DNA from: Bacteroides muris (ex Afrizal et al. 2022)
GTDB lineage: Bacteria > Bacteroidota > Bacteroidia > Bacteroidales > Bacteroidaceae
Assembly: GCF_004793475.1 (NCBI RefSeq)
Contig: NZ_SRYZ01000041.1
Span: forward strand, 1 to 32,252
Reading direction: 5' to 3'
DNA: 32,252 nt
Positions 21,859-29,324 of the stretch are shown one piece after another. The translations under genes and the position numbers were made by a program. Under the pieces are notes generated by a model. That model worked only from the letters and a program-made list of their open reading frames with translations, was not told where the DNA came from and did no database searches. Numbering within the stretch: position 1 is the stretch's first letter; each line of letters starts with the position of its first letter.

Positions 21859-23028
21859 ATGATAAAATTATGTGAAAAGGTTGATTGTACTGGTTGTGGC
21901 GCCTGTTACAATATTTGCAATAAGGGTGCCATTTCGATGAAATCTGATGAAGAAGGTTTCCTTTATCCTATGTTGGATTATGAAAGATGTGTAGGATGTG
22001 GTCTTTGTCAGAGGGTTTGTCCTATAATAACCCCTTTAGAGAAATACAATAAAGCGGATCATCCTCTTGCTGTTGTTGCAAAATCTCAACAAATAAGAAC
22101 TCAAAGTTCTTCTGGCGGAATGTTCTCTGTTTTGGCTAATCATGTTTTGTCTGAAGGAGGTAAAGTATATGGTGCTGCTTTTGGCAATAACTATATAGTA
22201 TACCATAAGATGGTTGATAATGAAGAGGGATTATCTCAATTAAGGGGATCTAAATATATACAAAGCGATACAAGAGAAACTTATAAAGAGGTAAAGAAAA
22301 ATTTGGTAGAAGGGGTAAAAGTTTTGTATACTGGTACACCGTGCCAAGTTGCAGGCTTGCGGCGGTTTCTAGGTAAAACAAATACATCTTTATTGATAAC
22401 TGTCGATTTGGTTTGTCATGGAACTCCTTCACATTATGCTTTTCAATTATATCTCGAAAAATTAGCAGAGAAACTTCATTGTAATAGGACTGATTTTCAA
22501 AAATTTTGTTTTCGCAATTTGAAGGGATGGAGCGTAGTCCCATCCCTTCAAATTGCGAAAACAAAAGAGAGACATCTATTGCTTCCTTCTGAGAACTTGT
22601 ATATGGAATTATTCTTATCTTCAAATTTGCATAGAGAGTCCTGTTACCACTGCTTATATACTACACCAGAACGTATAAGTGATATTACAATAGCAGACTT
22701 TTGGGGAATAGGCGATAAGTCATATTTTGGATATAATACAAAAGAAGGTTGCTCTTTAGTACTCTTGAATAGTGAGAAGGGAAAACAATTTTTTAATGAT
22801 TTGTCTGTTGGTGAAATTTATGTAGAACATAGAGAATGGCAAGAAGCGTTGAGTAGGAATACTCAGTTACATACTTCCTCTATACGTCCTAAAAAGCGGG
22901 ATATCATTTATCGCTATATGAGAGAGCATGATTATGATTCTACTTATAAATATTTTATCAAGACTCCTTATGCACGGTTAAGGCACACAATTGGAAATGT
23001 GTTGAGATTTCTGCATTTGAGAAAATAA
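21859..23028 (+). CDS. FrhB-family protein with two 4Fe-4S clusters (F420 hydrogenase beta-subunit-like)
   Basis: A 389-residue protein: an N-terminal double ferredoxin module (CTGCGACYNIC and CVGCGLCQRVCP, two CxxCxxCxxxC sets), then the FrhB N- and C-terminal domains (SSGGMFSVLANHVL, YTGTPCQVAGLRRFLG, VDLVCHGTPSHYAFQLYLEK, CYHCLY, ISDITIADFWGIGD). Such genes recur in capsule loci next to pyruvyl-transferase-type genes; they may perform a flavin/FeS redox step on a sugar or pyruvyl group, but no reaction is proven. Within codons for FCFRNLKGW...PSLQIAKTK lies a perfect 27-bp inverted repeat (22504-22530 / 22540-22566) that would fold the mRNA into a very stable stem-loop in mid-gene. The frame stays open through it and family landmarks resume after it. 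The last ~40 residues are basic and helical. Confidence 0.85.
   Translation: MIKLCEKVDCTGCGACYNICNKGAISMKSDEEGFLYPMLDYERCVGCGLCQRVCPIITPLEKYNKADHPLAVVAKSQQIRTQSSSGGMFSVLANHVLSEGGKVYGAAFGNNYIVYHKMVDNEEGLSQLRGSKYIQSDTRETYKEVKKNLVEGVKVLYTGTPCQVAGLRRFLGKTNTSLLITVDLVCHGTPSHYAFQLYLEKLAEKLHCNRTDFQKFCFRNLKGWSVVPSLQIAKTKERHLLLPSENLYMELFLSSNLHRESCYHCLYTTPERISDITIADFWGIGDKSYFGYNTKEGCSLVLLNSEKGKQFFNDLSVGEIYVEHREWQEALSRNTQLHTSSIRPKKRDIIYRYMREHDYDSTYKYFIKTPYARLRHTIGNVLRFLHLRK
22504..22566. repeat. Perfect 27-bp inverted repeat inside the FrhB-family gene
   Basis: Bases 22504-22530 (beginning TTTTGTTTTCGC) are the exact reverse complement of 22540-22566 (ending GCGAAAACAAAA), with a 9-base loop AGCGTAGTC. 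It is fully inside an open reading frame. Confidence 0.98.
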
Positions 23029-23310
23029 GGAGTAATATTTCGTAAGCGTCTAAAAATGTTGTCTTGTTTACATTCTAAATATTTCGACCTTAAAGATGTT
23101 CCTTACAGTATCAACAACTCGGTTGTTGAGTGGTTTTATCCACTCCCTTGCCTATGGGCGGAAAAACTCGCTATTTTTCGGTAGTAACTGTATGGCTTAT
23201 GTTTTGGCTGTCTACCATATGTTGATATCCACCTATTGGATGAACGGTAAGCCCTCAAATTAGGGCTCCCAAATACTATCTCTATCTTTGTTGGCAATTA
23301 AATCCAACAA

Positions 23311-23728
23311 TTATGTATAGTAGCGAAGATTTTGAAAGGCTTTATTTTCAGTACCAAATGGAGGCCGTCCCCTCATGGGGTGTCTCTTCAGTCATTCTGC
23401 TCAACGAATAACGTACCTTACAACCTTGTTTCATAAATGGTACAAGGATATCTGCAGAAAAATAGTAGAAGTTCAGGTGGAGGGTGTTCCCTCGGTTCCA
23501 CCATCGGATTCCGTGCCGTTTTCTCCTTTAATGGAAAACCCTGTCAAGAAGGACAATCCTTCTCCCCATGCAGGGAACAACCACCGGAATTCGTGCAAAG
23601 GTCTGAGTGTGCTTCCCGTGCGTATATGCGTAGAGCTCACCTTGAGCAATGGTCTGCATATCCTCCAAAACGTTCCTATATTCTTTTCGAGAAAAAGTTT
23701 GTTTCGGGCTATCAGTTTATGTGTATAA
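23311..23728 (+). pseudogene. IS66-type first ORF (HTH protein), frameshifted
   Basis: From ATG 23311 the frame reads YSSEDFERLYFQYQMEAVPS, then the reading continues in a second frame as VSLQSFCSTNNVPYNLV and in a third as KWYKDICRKIVEVQVEGVPS, ending with PVRICVELTLSNGLHI. Together these make one helix-turn-helix-containing protein of the kind encoded first in Bacteroides IS66-like elements. At least two frame breaks lie between about 23370 and 23435, so it is dead. Confidence 0.6.
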
Positions 23729-24356
23729 TCAAAGATGACGAAGGTAACGCGGTTGCCTACCGGATAGACTGGAAGGACGTAGTCCTCCTGTTAGAGAATC
23801 CCGTAATTAAATCGTTAAGAATAAGATATGGATACGGACGGATTACGCAGTTTATAGTTCAGAAACGCGAGTTTCTGTCTCGGGAGACCTTCTCGCGTCG
23901 TGCTTTTAACCGCTGTGATGATATGTCCGATGAAATGAAAGACCGGTATGTGGAATACCTGATTGAACGTCTGGAGACCGCTGAGTTGGATAACCACGCG
24001 ATGAAACTGATTCTGGGGGACTTGACTAAAGAGTTATCCCGCTCCAACCAGATGTTGGAAAAATTAAATGAGTTGCAATCTCTTCTTAAGGAAGAACAGG
24101 AATCGCGTAAATCCCTGGAACGTGAGAATACAAAGCTGAAGGAACAACTCCAATCGTCTGGCAACCTATCTACGATGGGCATTAACAGGACTCCTATCCG
24201 GCATTTGTCTGACCTCTCCAAGGTTCCCAGTCGTATTCTTGACCGCAAGATGGTGAGGACTTTCCGTGAACATCTGCCTTGTGGAGGAACAGTTCGAATT
24301 GGTTCTGTACGTGGGGAAGGTCCGTACTTCCCGTTAGGAGTATTTTCCTCAGGAAG
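23719..24356 (+). pseudogene. Second IS ORF, coiled-coil part, truncated
   Basis: An ATG at 23719, overlapping the end of the first ORF by ten bases, starts MCIIKDDEGNAVAYRIDWKD and continues with SLRIRYGYGRITQFIVQ and a strongly charged coiled-coil (KDRYVEYLIERLETAEL to KSLERENTKLKEQL). This resembles the leucine-zipper-like N-termini of IS66 proteins, but the exact homolog was not recognised. The frame continues without a stop past the junction at about 24356 to 24432, in a frame other than that of the downstream synthase, so the last 25 residues are chimeric. Confidence 0.5.
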
Positions 24357-25137
24357 GGCATCCTACTGTTTTGTACGCAAAGCCCCGACTATAAATTACC
24401 GACATCCGCTTGCATTGTCCTGCATCAATTAGGATTGCGCAAGGATATAGGGGCATTGGATTTTAACTTGGGTTGTTCCGGTTATGTATATGTTTTTTCA
24501 CTTGCCAAGGGGTTGATAGTCAGAGGTATTGCCTCTAATGTTTTATTACTAACAGGTGAAACCTATAATAAATATCTACATCCAAAAGATAAGGGTGATC
24601 GTACTATTTTGGGAGATGCTGCTATCGCTACGGTGATAGGTACATCTGGATTTGCTCAAATCGGAGAGTTTTGTTTAGGAACAGATGGAAACGGGGCAAA
24701 TAATTTGATTGTGAAATCAGGGGGGAAGCCGTATACCCGAACTGCAGAATGATATCGAATTTGATGAGAATGGCAATCCTATCTCTTCTGATTATCTTTA
24801 TATGAATGGTAGTGAGATATTCACTTTTACATTAGACATTGTACCTCCATTGGTAAACATTACATTGGCAAATAACGGATTGGAAAAAGAGATGATAAAC
24901 CAGTTCGTATTTCATCAAGCTAATAAATATATGTTGAATTTTCTTAGAAAGAAACTTAAAATAGAACAGAATAGGTTTTATTATTGCCTATCCCAGTTTG
25001 GTAATACCGTATCCAGCAGTATTCCTATTGCTTTGCGGGAGGCTATAGACGATGGTATAATTCGTAAAGGGGACAAGGCCCTTTTAGCCGGATTCGGCGT
25101 AGGCTATTTTTGGGCTGGAACTATATTAAGGCTATAA
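24357..25137 (+). pseudogene. Ketoacyl-ACP synthase III (FabH-like), 5'-truncated and frameshifted
   Basis: Two neighbouring frames together give the last two thirds of a KAS III enzyme, which condenses an acyl-CoA with malonyl-ACP. Landmarks: GILLFCTQSPDYKLPTSACI, the active-site Cys in DFNLGCSGYVYVFSLAKG, TGETYNKYL, the His in QFVFHQANKYML, and the Asn in SQFGNTVSSSIPIALRE. The first ~100 residues are missing where the IS66-type element joins. Frame 1 ends at a stop at about 24750 because the G run at 24720-24725 has six G: with five, it would read KSGGSRIPELQNDIEFDENG and continue in frame to the second half. Catalytic Cys-His-Asn are all still present. In capsule loci such genes may make acyl groups for sugar acylation. 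Confidence 0.85.
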
Positions 25138-25186
25138 TCATTAAATAGAAATCGCTTTTAGGTGGCATTCTTTGTGTAAATTGTAT

Positions 25187-26290
25187 ATGTTTTCTTCTTA
25201 CAACAAAATAATTATAGTAAATACTTCTGCATTGCGTAGTAGTGGTGCACTCACTGTTTATCATCAGTTTATCGCTCATCTTCGGTCCTATGTAGGCAGT
25301 CATCGTTGGATTATTTTTGTAGATTCTTCTGTTGAACAGCCTATAATTGATGGTGTAACTTATATACCTGATGATAATCATAGTTGGTTTCATCGTATTG
25401 TGTGGGAACATGGTGGTTTAAAGAGATGGTTGAAGCAACGAAATATTATTCCGGATGTAATTGTCTCATTACAAAATACCGGTTCAGTAACAGAATGTAA
25501 ACAAGTGATATATTACCACCAGTCACTTCCTTTTTATTCTAGAAAATGGAATCTCTTAAAGGCGAACGAGTGTATGATGTGGCTTTATAAACATATTTAT
25601 CCTTTCTTTGTAAGTAGTACGCTGAATGATAAAACGGATGTTGTAGTACAGATACCATTTATTAAGCGAGGTTTTTGCAAGAAATATAAATTTGCAGAAG
25701 ATAGAGTGCATGTTTTGTTTCCTGATGTAGAAAAAATAGAAATGGATAAGATTATTGCTGCGAATCTATCTGCTGATTGTCTTCATTTTATTTATCCGGC
25801 AACTCCGTTTCCTTACAAGGAGCATAAGACATTGGTAGAAGCTGTGCGCATATTGCGTCAGAGTAATCCGTCAGTATTTGCTAAGATTCGTATACATTTT
25901 ACTATACCCATTGGAGGATATCCTCTTTTAGAACAGTTGATAGTTGCATATGGTGTGAGTGAACAGTTTGTGTTTGATGGGATAATGAGCCATGAGAATT
26001 TGCTGTCATTCTACAAAGCATCACGAGGCTTACTTTTTCCCAGTACTATCGAAACGTTTGGATTACCGTTATTGGAAGCTGCTGCTTTCGGGCTGCCTAT
26101 TATTGCATCCGATTTGGATTATGTGCATGAAGTTCTAAATGGATATGAGGGCGTGATGTTTGCTAAAACTAAAAATTGCCAAAAGTGGGCAGACTTGATA
26201 GCACGCGTCTGTGAAGAAGCACCCACATTCGAGCCTCTGACTCCTAAAGGAAGCAGTTGGGGAAAATTCTTCGAATTAATAAACAGATAA
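25187..26290 (+). CDS. GT4-family glycosyltransferase
   Basis: A 367-residue GT-B glycosyltransferase of the mannosyltransferase-like (GT4) group, expected to extend the capsule repeat unit. N-terminal IIIVNTSALRSSGALTVYHQ is the nucleotide-domain start, HRIVWEHGGLKRWLKQRN the acceptor side, and the C-terminal half has FIYPATPFPYKEHKTLVEAV and the E-x7-E motif in PSTIETFGLPLLEAAAFGLP. The ATG at 25187 is preferred; a TTG at 25172 would add five residues. The gene is intact although the gene before it is broken, and lies 49 bases downstream, so transcription presumably still comes through. Like its upstream neighbours it is rich in A+T. Confidence 0.88.
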   Translation: MFSSYNKIIIVNTSALRSSGALTVYHQFIAHLRSYVGSHRWIIFVDSSVEQPIIDGVTYIPDDNHSWFHRIVWEHGGLKRWLKQRNIIPDVIVSLQNTGSVTECKQVIYYHQSLPFYSRKWNLLKANECMMWLYKHIYPFFVSSTLNDKTDVVVQIPFIKRGFCKKYKFAEDRVHVLFPDVEKIEMDKIIAANLSADCLHFIYPATPFPYKEHKTLVEAVRILRQSNPSVFAKIRIHFTIPIGGYPLLEQLIVAYGVSEQFVFDGIMSHENLLSFYKASRGLLFPSTIETFGLPLLEAAAFGLPIIASDLDYVHEVLNGYEGVMFAKTKNCQKWADLIARVCEEAPTFEPLTPKGSSWGKFFELINR

Positions 26291-26313
26291 TTTATTTTTT
26301 ATAAGATATATTT

Positions 26314-27387
26314 ATGTCAGTATTCAAAGACAAAGTCCTTTTGATAACCGGAGGCACCGGCAGCTTCGGTAACGCCGTATTGCGTCGTTTCCTTGATAGC
26401 GACATCAAGGAGATCCGTATTTTCAGTCGCGACGAGAAGAAGCAGGATGACATGCGTCATCACCTGCAGAATCCCAAGGTGAAATTTTATATCGGTAATG
26501 TCCGTGACCGCCAGTCTGTGGACGGTGCCATGATGGGAGTGGATTATGTGTTTTCTGCCGCCGCCTTGAAGCAGGTTCCCAGTTGCGAGTTCTTCCCGTT
26601 GCAGGCTGTGCAGACCAATGTGATCGGTACGGACAATGTACTGGAATCTGCCATAGCGCATGGTGTAAAGAATGTGGTGGTGCTTTCTACCGACAAGGCT
26701 GCCTATCCCATCAATGCCATGGGTATCAGCAAGGCCATGATGGAGAAGGTTGCCATAGCCAAGGGCCGTGCGTTGGGTGAGGAAGCCGGTACGACCATCT
26801 GCTGTACCCGTTACGGCAATGTGATGGCAAGCCGCGGTTCTGTAATTCCCTTGTGGGTGGAGCAGATAAAGAACGGCAGGCCCATTACGGTAACGGACCC
26901 CAACATGACCCGCTTCATGATGACGCTGGACGATGCCGTGGATCTGGTAATCTATGCGTTTGAGCACGGCCATAACGGTGACCTGTTCGTGCAGAAGGCT
27001 CCTGCCGCCACCTTGGATGTACTGGCGCAGGCCTTGAAGGAAACATACGCGCAGGTTGATCCGAAATACGGTGAAACGGAGGTGAAGACCATCGGCACGC
27101 GCCACGGCGAGAAACTGTATGAGACACTGGTAACCCGCGAAGAGATGGCAAAGGCTGTCGACATGGGTGACTACTACCGCATTCCCTGCGACACCCGTGA
27201 CCTGAACTATGACAAGTTCTTCACGGAAGGCAATGAGGATATTGCCCGTATAGAGGACTATCACAGCCATAACACCGCCCGCCTGGATGTGGAGGGCATG
27301 AAAAAGCTTCTTTTGAAACTCCGCTTCATCCGCGAAGACCTCGGGATGGAGGAAAAGGCGAAGAGCGCGGAAATCAAGAGTGAATAA
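26314..27387 (+). CDS. fnlA: UDP-GlcNAc 4,6-dehydratase/5-epimerase (FnlA/CapE/WbjB-like)
   Basis: First step from UDP-GlcNAc to UDP-N-acetyl-L-fucosamine: 4,6-dehydration with epimerisation. The 357-residue SDR enzyme has the Rossmann motif LLITGGTGSFGNAVLRRF, FSRDEKKQDDMRHHL, the segment LSTDKAAYPINAMGISKAMM with the catalytic Thr-Asp-Lys region and Met in place of the usual Tyr before SK, as in CapE/WbjB, and the C-terminal signature IGTRHGEKLYETLVTREEM. The whole CapE-CapF-CapG set is present downstream, which makes this role much likelier than PseB or FlaA1. From here the DNA becomes richer in G+C. The next pathway gene is displaced by a toxin-antitoxin pair. Confidence 0.93.
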   Translation: MSVFKDKVLLITGGTGSFGNAVLRRFLDSDIKEIRIFSRDEKKQDDMRHHLQNPKVKFYIGNVRDRQSVDGAMMGVDYVFSAAALKQVPSCEFFPLQAVQTNVIGTDNVLESAIAHGVKNVVVLSTDKAAYPINAMGISKAMMEKVAIAKGRALGEEAGTTICCTRYGNVMASRGSVIPLWVEQIKNGRPITVTDPNMTRFMMTLDDAVDLVIYAFEHGHNGDLFVQKAPAATLDVLAQALKETYAQVDPKYGETEVKTIGTRHGEKLYETLVTREEMAKAVDMGDYYRIPCDTRDLNYDKFFTEGNEDIARIEDYHSHNTARLDVEGMKKLLLKLRFIREDLGMEEKAKSAEIKSE

Positions 27388-27431
27388 GTCTTTAATTTGA
27401 ATAATACAACAGGAAAGAAAGAGGGAATGTA

Positions 27432-27461
27432 TTGCTCCTTTAGAAAAAAAAACTATCTTTG
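27432..27461 (+). promoter_or_regulatory. Promoter of the toxin-antitoxin pair
   Basis: TTG at 27432-27434, spacer of 19, and TATCTTTG at 27454-27461 fit the Bacteroidetes promoter pattern. It lies just before the antitoxin ATG (27488), so the pair can be expressed separately from the capsule operon. It may also drive fnlB-fnlC. Confidence 0.6.
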
Positions 27462-27487
27462 CCATATTGAAACTAATAATTGAGAAT

Positions 27488-27709
27488 ATGGCAGCAACAG
27501 TATTAAATTCGGTTCAGCAACATCTTTTGAAGATGTTTGCTTTTGATGGTTCGGAGGAGCGATTGAATGAAGTTAAAGAAGTGTTGACCAAATATTTTTC
27601 TCAGAAGTTAGATGACCGCTTGAATGACTTATGGGATTCGGGAGTTTTAAACCAAGAAAAACTTGATGAACTGAGAAAAATTGATGTCCGCACACTTCCG
27701 AAGAGATGA
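27488..27709 (+). CDS. Putative antitoxin of a PIN toxin
   Basis: A 73-residue, charged, helical protein (MAATVLNSVQQHLLKMFAFD, then EEVLTKYFSQKLDDRLNDLW-like helices and a basic end VRTLPKR). The sequence is of the type found in front of Bacteroides PIN-domain toxins, with helical content and length typical of antitoxins. It has no recognisable DNA-binding domain, so autoregulation is uncertain. The last codon overlaps the toxin start by 4 bases (ATGA, 27706-27709), a strong sign of translational coupling. The TTG at 27467 would add seven residues; the ATG at 27488 is preferred. Confidence 0.72.
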   Translation: MAATVLNSVQQHLLKMFAFDGSEERLNEVKEVLTKYFSQKLDDRLNDLWDSGVLNQEKLDELRKIDVRTLPKR

Positions 27710-28110
27710 ATAGGATTGTATTAGATACAAATAGCCTGATACAGTGCATTTCTCCCAAAAGCAGGTACCGTAAGATCTGGGATTGCTTTCTGGATGGAAC
27801 GAATCAGTTATGCGTTTCTGATGAAATTCTTAATGAATATGAGGAAATATTAGAACGTTTGGCAGGTGTGGAAATAGCTAAGCTGGTGATTGATGTCATT
27901 CTCAATAGCCCTTATACTTTGTTCTTTACTCCTTATTATAACTTCAATCTGATAAAATCAGATCCGGATGATAATAAGTTTGTGGACTGTGCAGTTGTGG
28001 CTAATGCCAAGTTTATTGTTACGGAAGATCATCATTTTCATATATTGAAGCAATATAATTTCCCAAAAGTAAGTTTTATAGGTTTGGATGATTTCTGTCA
28101 TTCACTATGA
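27706..28110 (+). CDS. PIN-domain toxin (putative ribonuclease)
   Basis: A 134-residue PIN-family protein, of the group annotated as toxin component of type II toxin-antitoxin systems; these are Mg2+-dependent RNases. The acidic site residues are in place: Asp in RIVLDTNSLIQCI, Glu in SDEILNEYEEILERL, and Asp in DPDDNKFVDCAVVANAKFIV, followed by TEDHHFHIL. Length is normal and the gene is intact. It is encoded with the small gene before it (4-base overlap), and the pair sits between fnlA and fnlB of a capsule sugar pathway, where no toxin-antitoxin pair is needed for metabolism. Possible roles: stabilising the locus, or plasmid-like selfish retention. Confidence 0.88.
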   Translation: MNRIVLDTNSLIQCISPKSRYRKIWDCFLDGTNQLCVSDEILNEYEEILERLAGVEIAKLVIDVILNSPYTLFFTPYYNFNLIKSDPDDNKFVDCAVVANAKFIVTEDHHFHILKQYNFPKVSFIGLDDFCHSL

Positions 28111-28150
28111 ATATCTTCTCTTTTCTGTGACAAACAGAACCCATTAGTTT

Positions 28151-29299
28151 ATGAAAATCTTAGTGACCGGCGCCCGAGGGTTTGTCGGTCGGAACCTTGT
28201 ATCCCAGCTGCACAACATCCGTGACGGGAAAGCCCGCAATTACGGCATTGCAGGTGAGGAACTTGCCATTTACGAGTATGACATGGACAGTGACCCTGCG
28301 GAACTGGATGTCTATTGCAGACAGGCCGACTTTGTCTTCAATCTGGCGGGCGTGAACCGTCCCAAGGATGCGTCTGAGTTCATGAAAGGGAACTTCGGCT
28401 TCGCCTCCACGCTGCTTGATACATTGAAGAAGCACGGCAATACCTGTCCGGTAATGATTTCCTCTTCCACGCAGGCCGCACTCGACAACCCTTACGGTGA
28501 GTCGAAGCGGGCAGGAGAGCAACTGTTGTTCGAGTACTCCAGGGAAACGGGGGCAAAGGTACTGGTGTACCGCTTCCCGAATGTTTTCGGCAAATGGTGC
28601 CGCCCCAACTATAACAGCGCGGTGGCCACTTTCTGCAACAACATCGCCCATGACTTGCCCATCCAAGTGAACGACCCTTCGGTGGTGATGAACCTGGTTT
28701 ACATAGACGATGTGGTGGACGAGCTTGTCTCTGCCCTGAGCGGCAGGGAACACCGCAACGGGGATTATTGCGAAGTGCCCGTGGTTCATACTATCACCTT
28801 GGGCGGCATTGTGGAACTGATAAGGTCTTTCAGGCAGATGCCCGGTACCCTGTCCGTCCCGGATTTGAGCGATGCCTTTACAAAGAAACTCTATTCCACA
28901 TATCTCTCATACCTGCCTGAAGAACGGTTCAGCTATCCCCTGAAGATGAATGTGGACGACCGCGGTAGTTTTACAGAGATTATCCGTACTTCCGGCTGCG
29001 GGCAGTTTTCGGTGAACGTCTCCAAGCCGGGCGTCACGAAAGGCCAGCACTGGCACCATACCAAGAACGAGAAGTTTGTGGTGGTGAGCGGGCACGGTCT
29101 GATACAGCTCCGCAAGATAGGTACGGAGGAGGTTGTCAGCTTCGAGGTAAGCGGCGGGAGGATGGAGGTCGTGGAGATGATTCCCGGCTATACGCACAAT
29201 ATCGTCAACCTTTCGGAAACGGAAGACCTGGTGACCTTCATGTGGTGCAACGAGTGTTTCGACCCGGCACGTCCGGACACTTATTTTGAAAAAGTCTGA
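28151..29299 (+). CDS. fnlB: Bifunctional reductase/epimerase of the UDP-L-FucNAc pathway (FnlB/CapF/WbjC-like)
   Basis: Second enzyme of UDP-L-FucNAc synthesis: in the CapF family the cupin domain 3-epimerises and the SDR domain then reduces C4 of the CapE product with NADPH. The 382-residue protein has an N-terminal Rossmann domain (ILVTGARGFVGRNLVSQL, then the catalytic Tyr and Lys in NPYGESKRAGEQ) and a C-terminal cupin (about 265-382) with metal ligands in GVTKGQHWHHTKNEKFVVVS and the later GYTHNIVN. Both domains are complete. Codon use resembles fnlA and fnlC rather than the A+T-rich toxin pair in between. Confidence is high because the neighbouring enzymes fit. Confidence 0.95.
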   Translation: MKILVTGARGFVGRNLVSQLHNIRDGKARNYGIAGEELAIYEYDMDSDPAELDVYCRQADFVFNLAGVNRPKDASEFMKGNFGFASTLLDTLKKHGNTCPVMISSSTQAALDNPYGESKRAGEQLLFEYSRETGAKVLVYRFPNVFGKWCRPNYNSAVATFCNNIAHDLPIQVNDPSVVMNLVYIDDVVDELVSALSGREHRNGDYCEVPVVHTITLGGIVELIRSFRQMPGTLSVPDLSDAFTKKLYSTYLSYLPEERFSYPLKMNVDDRGSFTEIIRTSGCGQFSVNVSKPGVTKGQHWHHTKNEKFVVVSGHGLIQLRKIGTEEVVSFEVSGGRMEVVEMIPGYTHNIVNLSETEDLVTFMWCNECFDPARPDTYFEKV

Positions 29300-29324
29300 A
29301 ACGAGTTAAAGAATATAGGAACAG

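Larger units (their letters stand above)
23042..24356 (+). mobile_element. Truncated, decayed IS66-type insertion sequence
   Basis: The left end begins GTAAGCGTC at 23042, 13 bases after the FrhB-family stop, matching the GTAA(GCG) termini typical of IS66-family elements. Two decayed ORFs follow (23311-23728 and 23719 on) and a right end with the complementary CGCTTAC is not found. At about 24356 the sequence passes directly into a ketoacyl-ACP synthase gene whose first part is missing, so a deletion removed the right half of the element together with the 5' part of that gene. A short inverted repeat around CAACAACTCGGTTGTTGAG (23110-23128) lies in the left noncoding part. Confidence 0.68.

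Noticed and set aside
24432..24752. A stand-alone intact gene starting at 24279 for the first half of the KAS III
   Set aside because: Residues before about 24357 come from the IS-side sequence and do not match the family; catalytic His and Asn lie in the next frame, so it is one broken gene.
26317..27465. Long minus-strand frame opposite fnlA
   Set aside because: fnlA has complete SDR landmarks; the antisense reading is His/Val-rich and meaningless.
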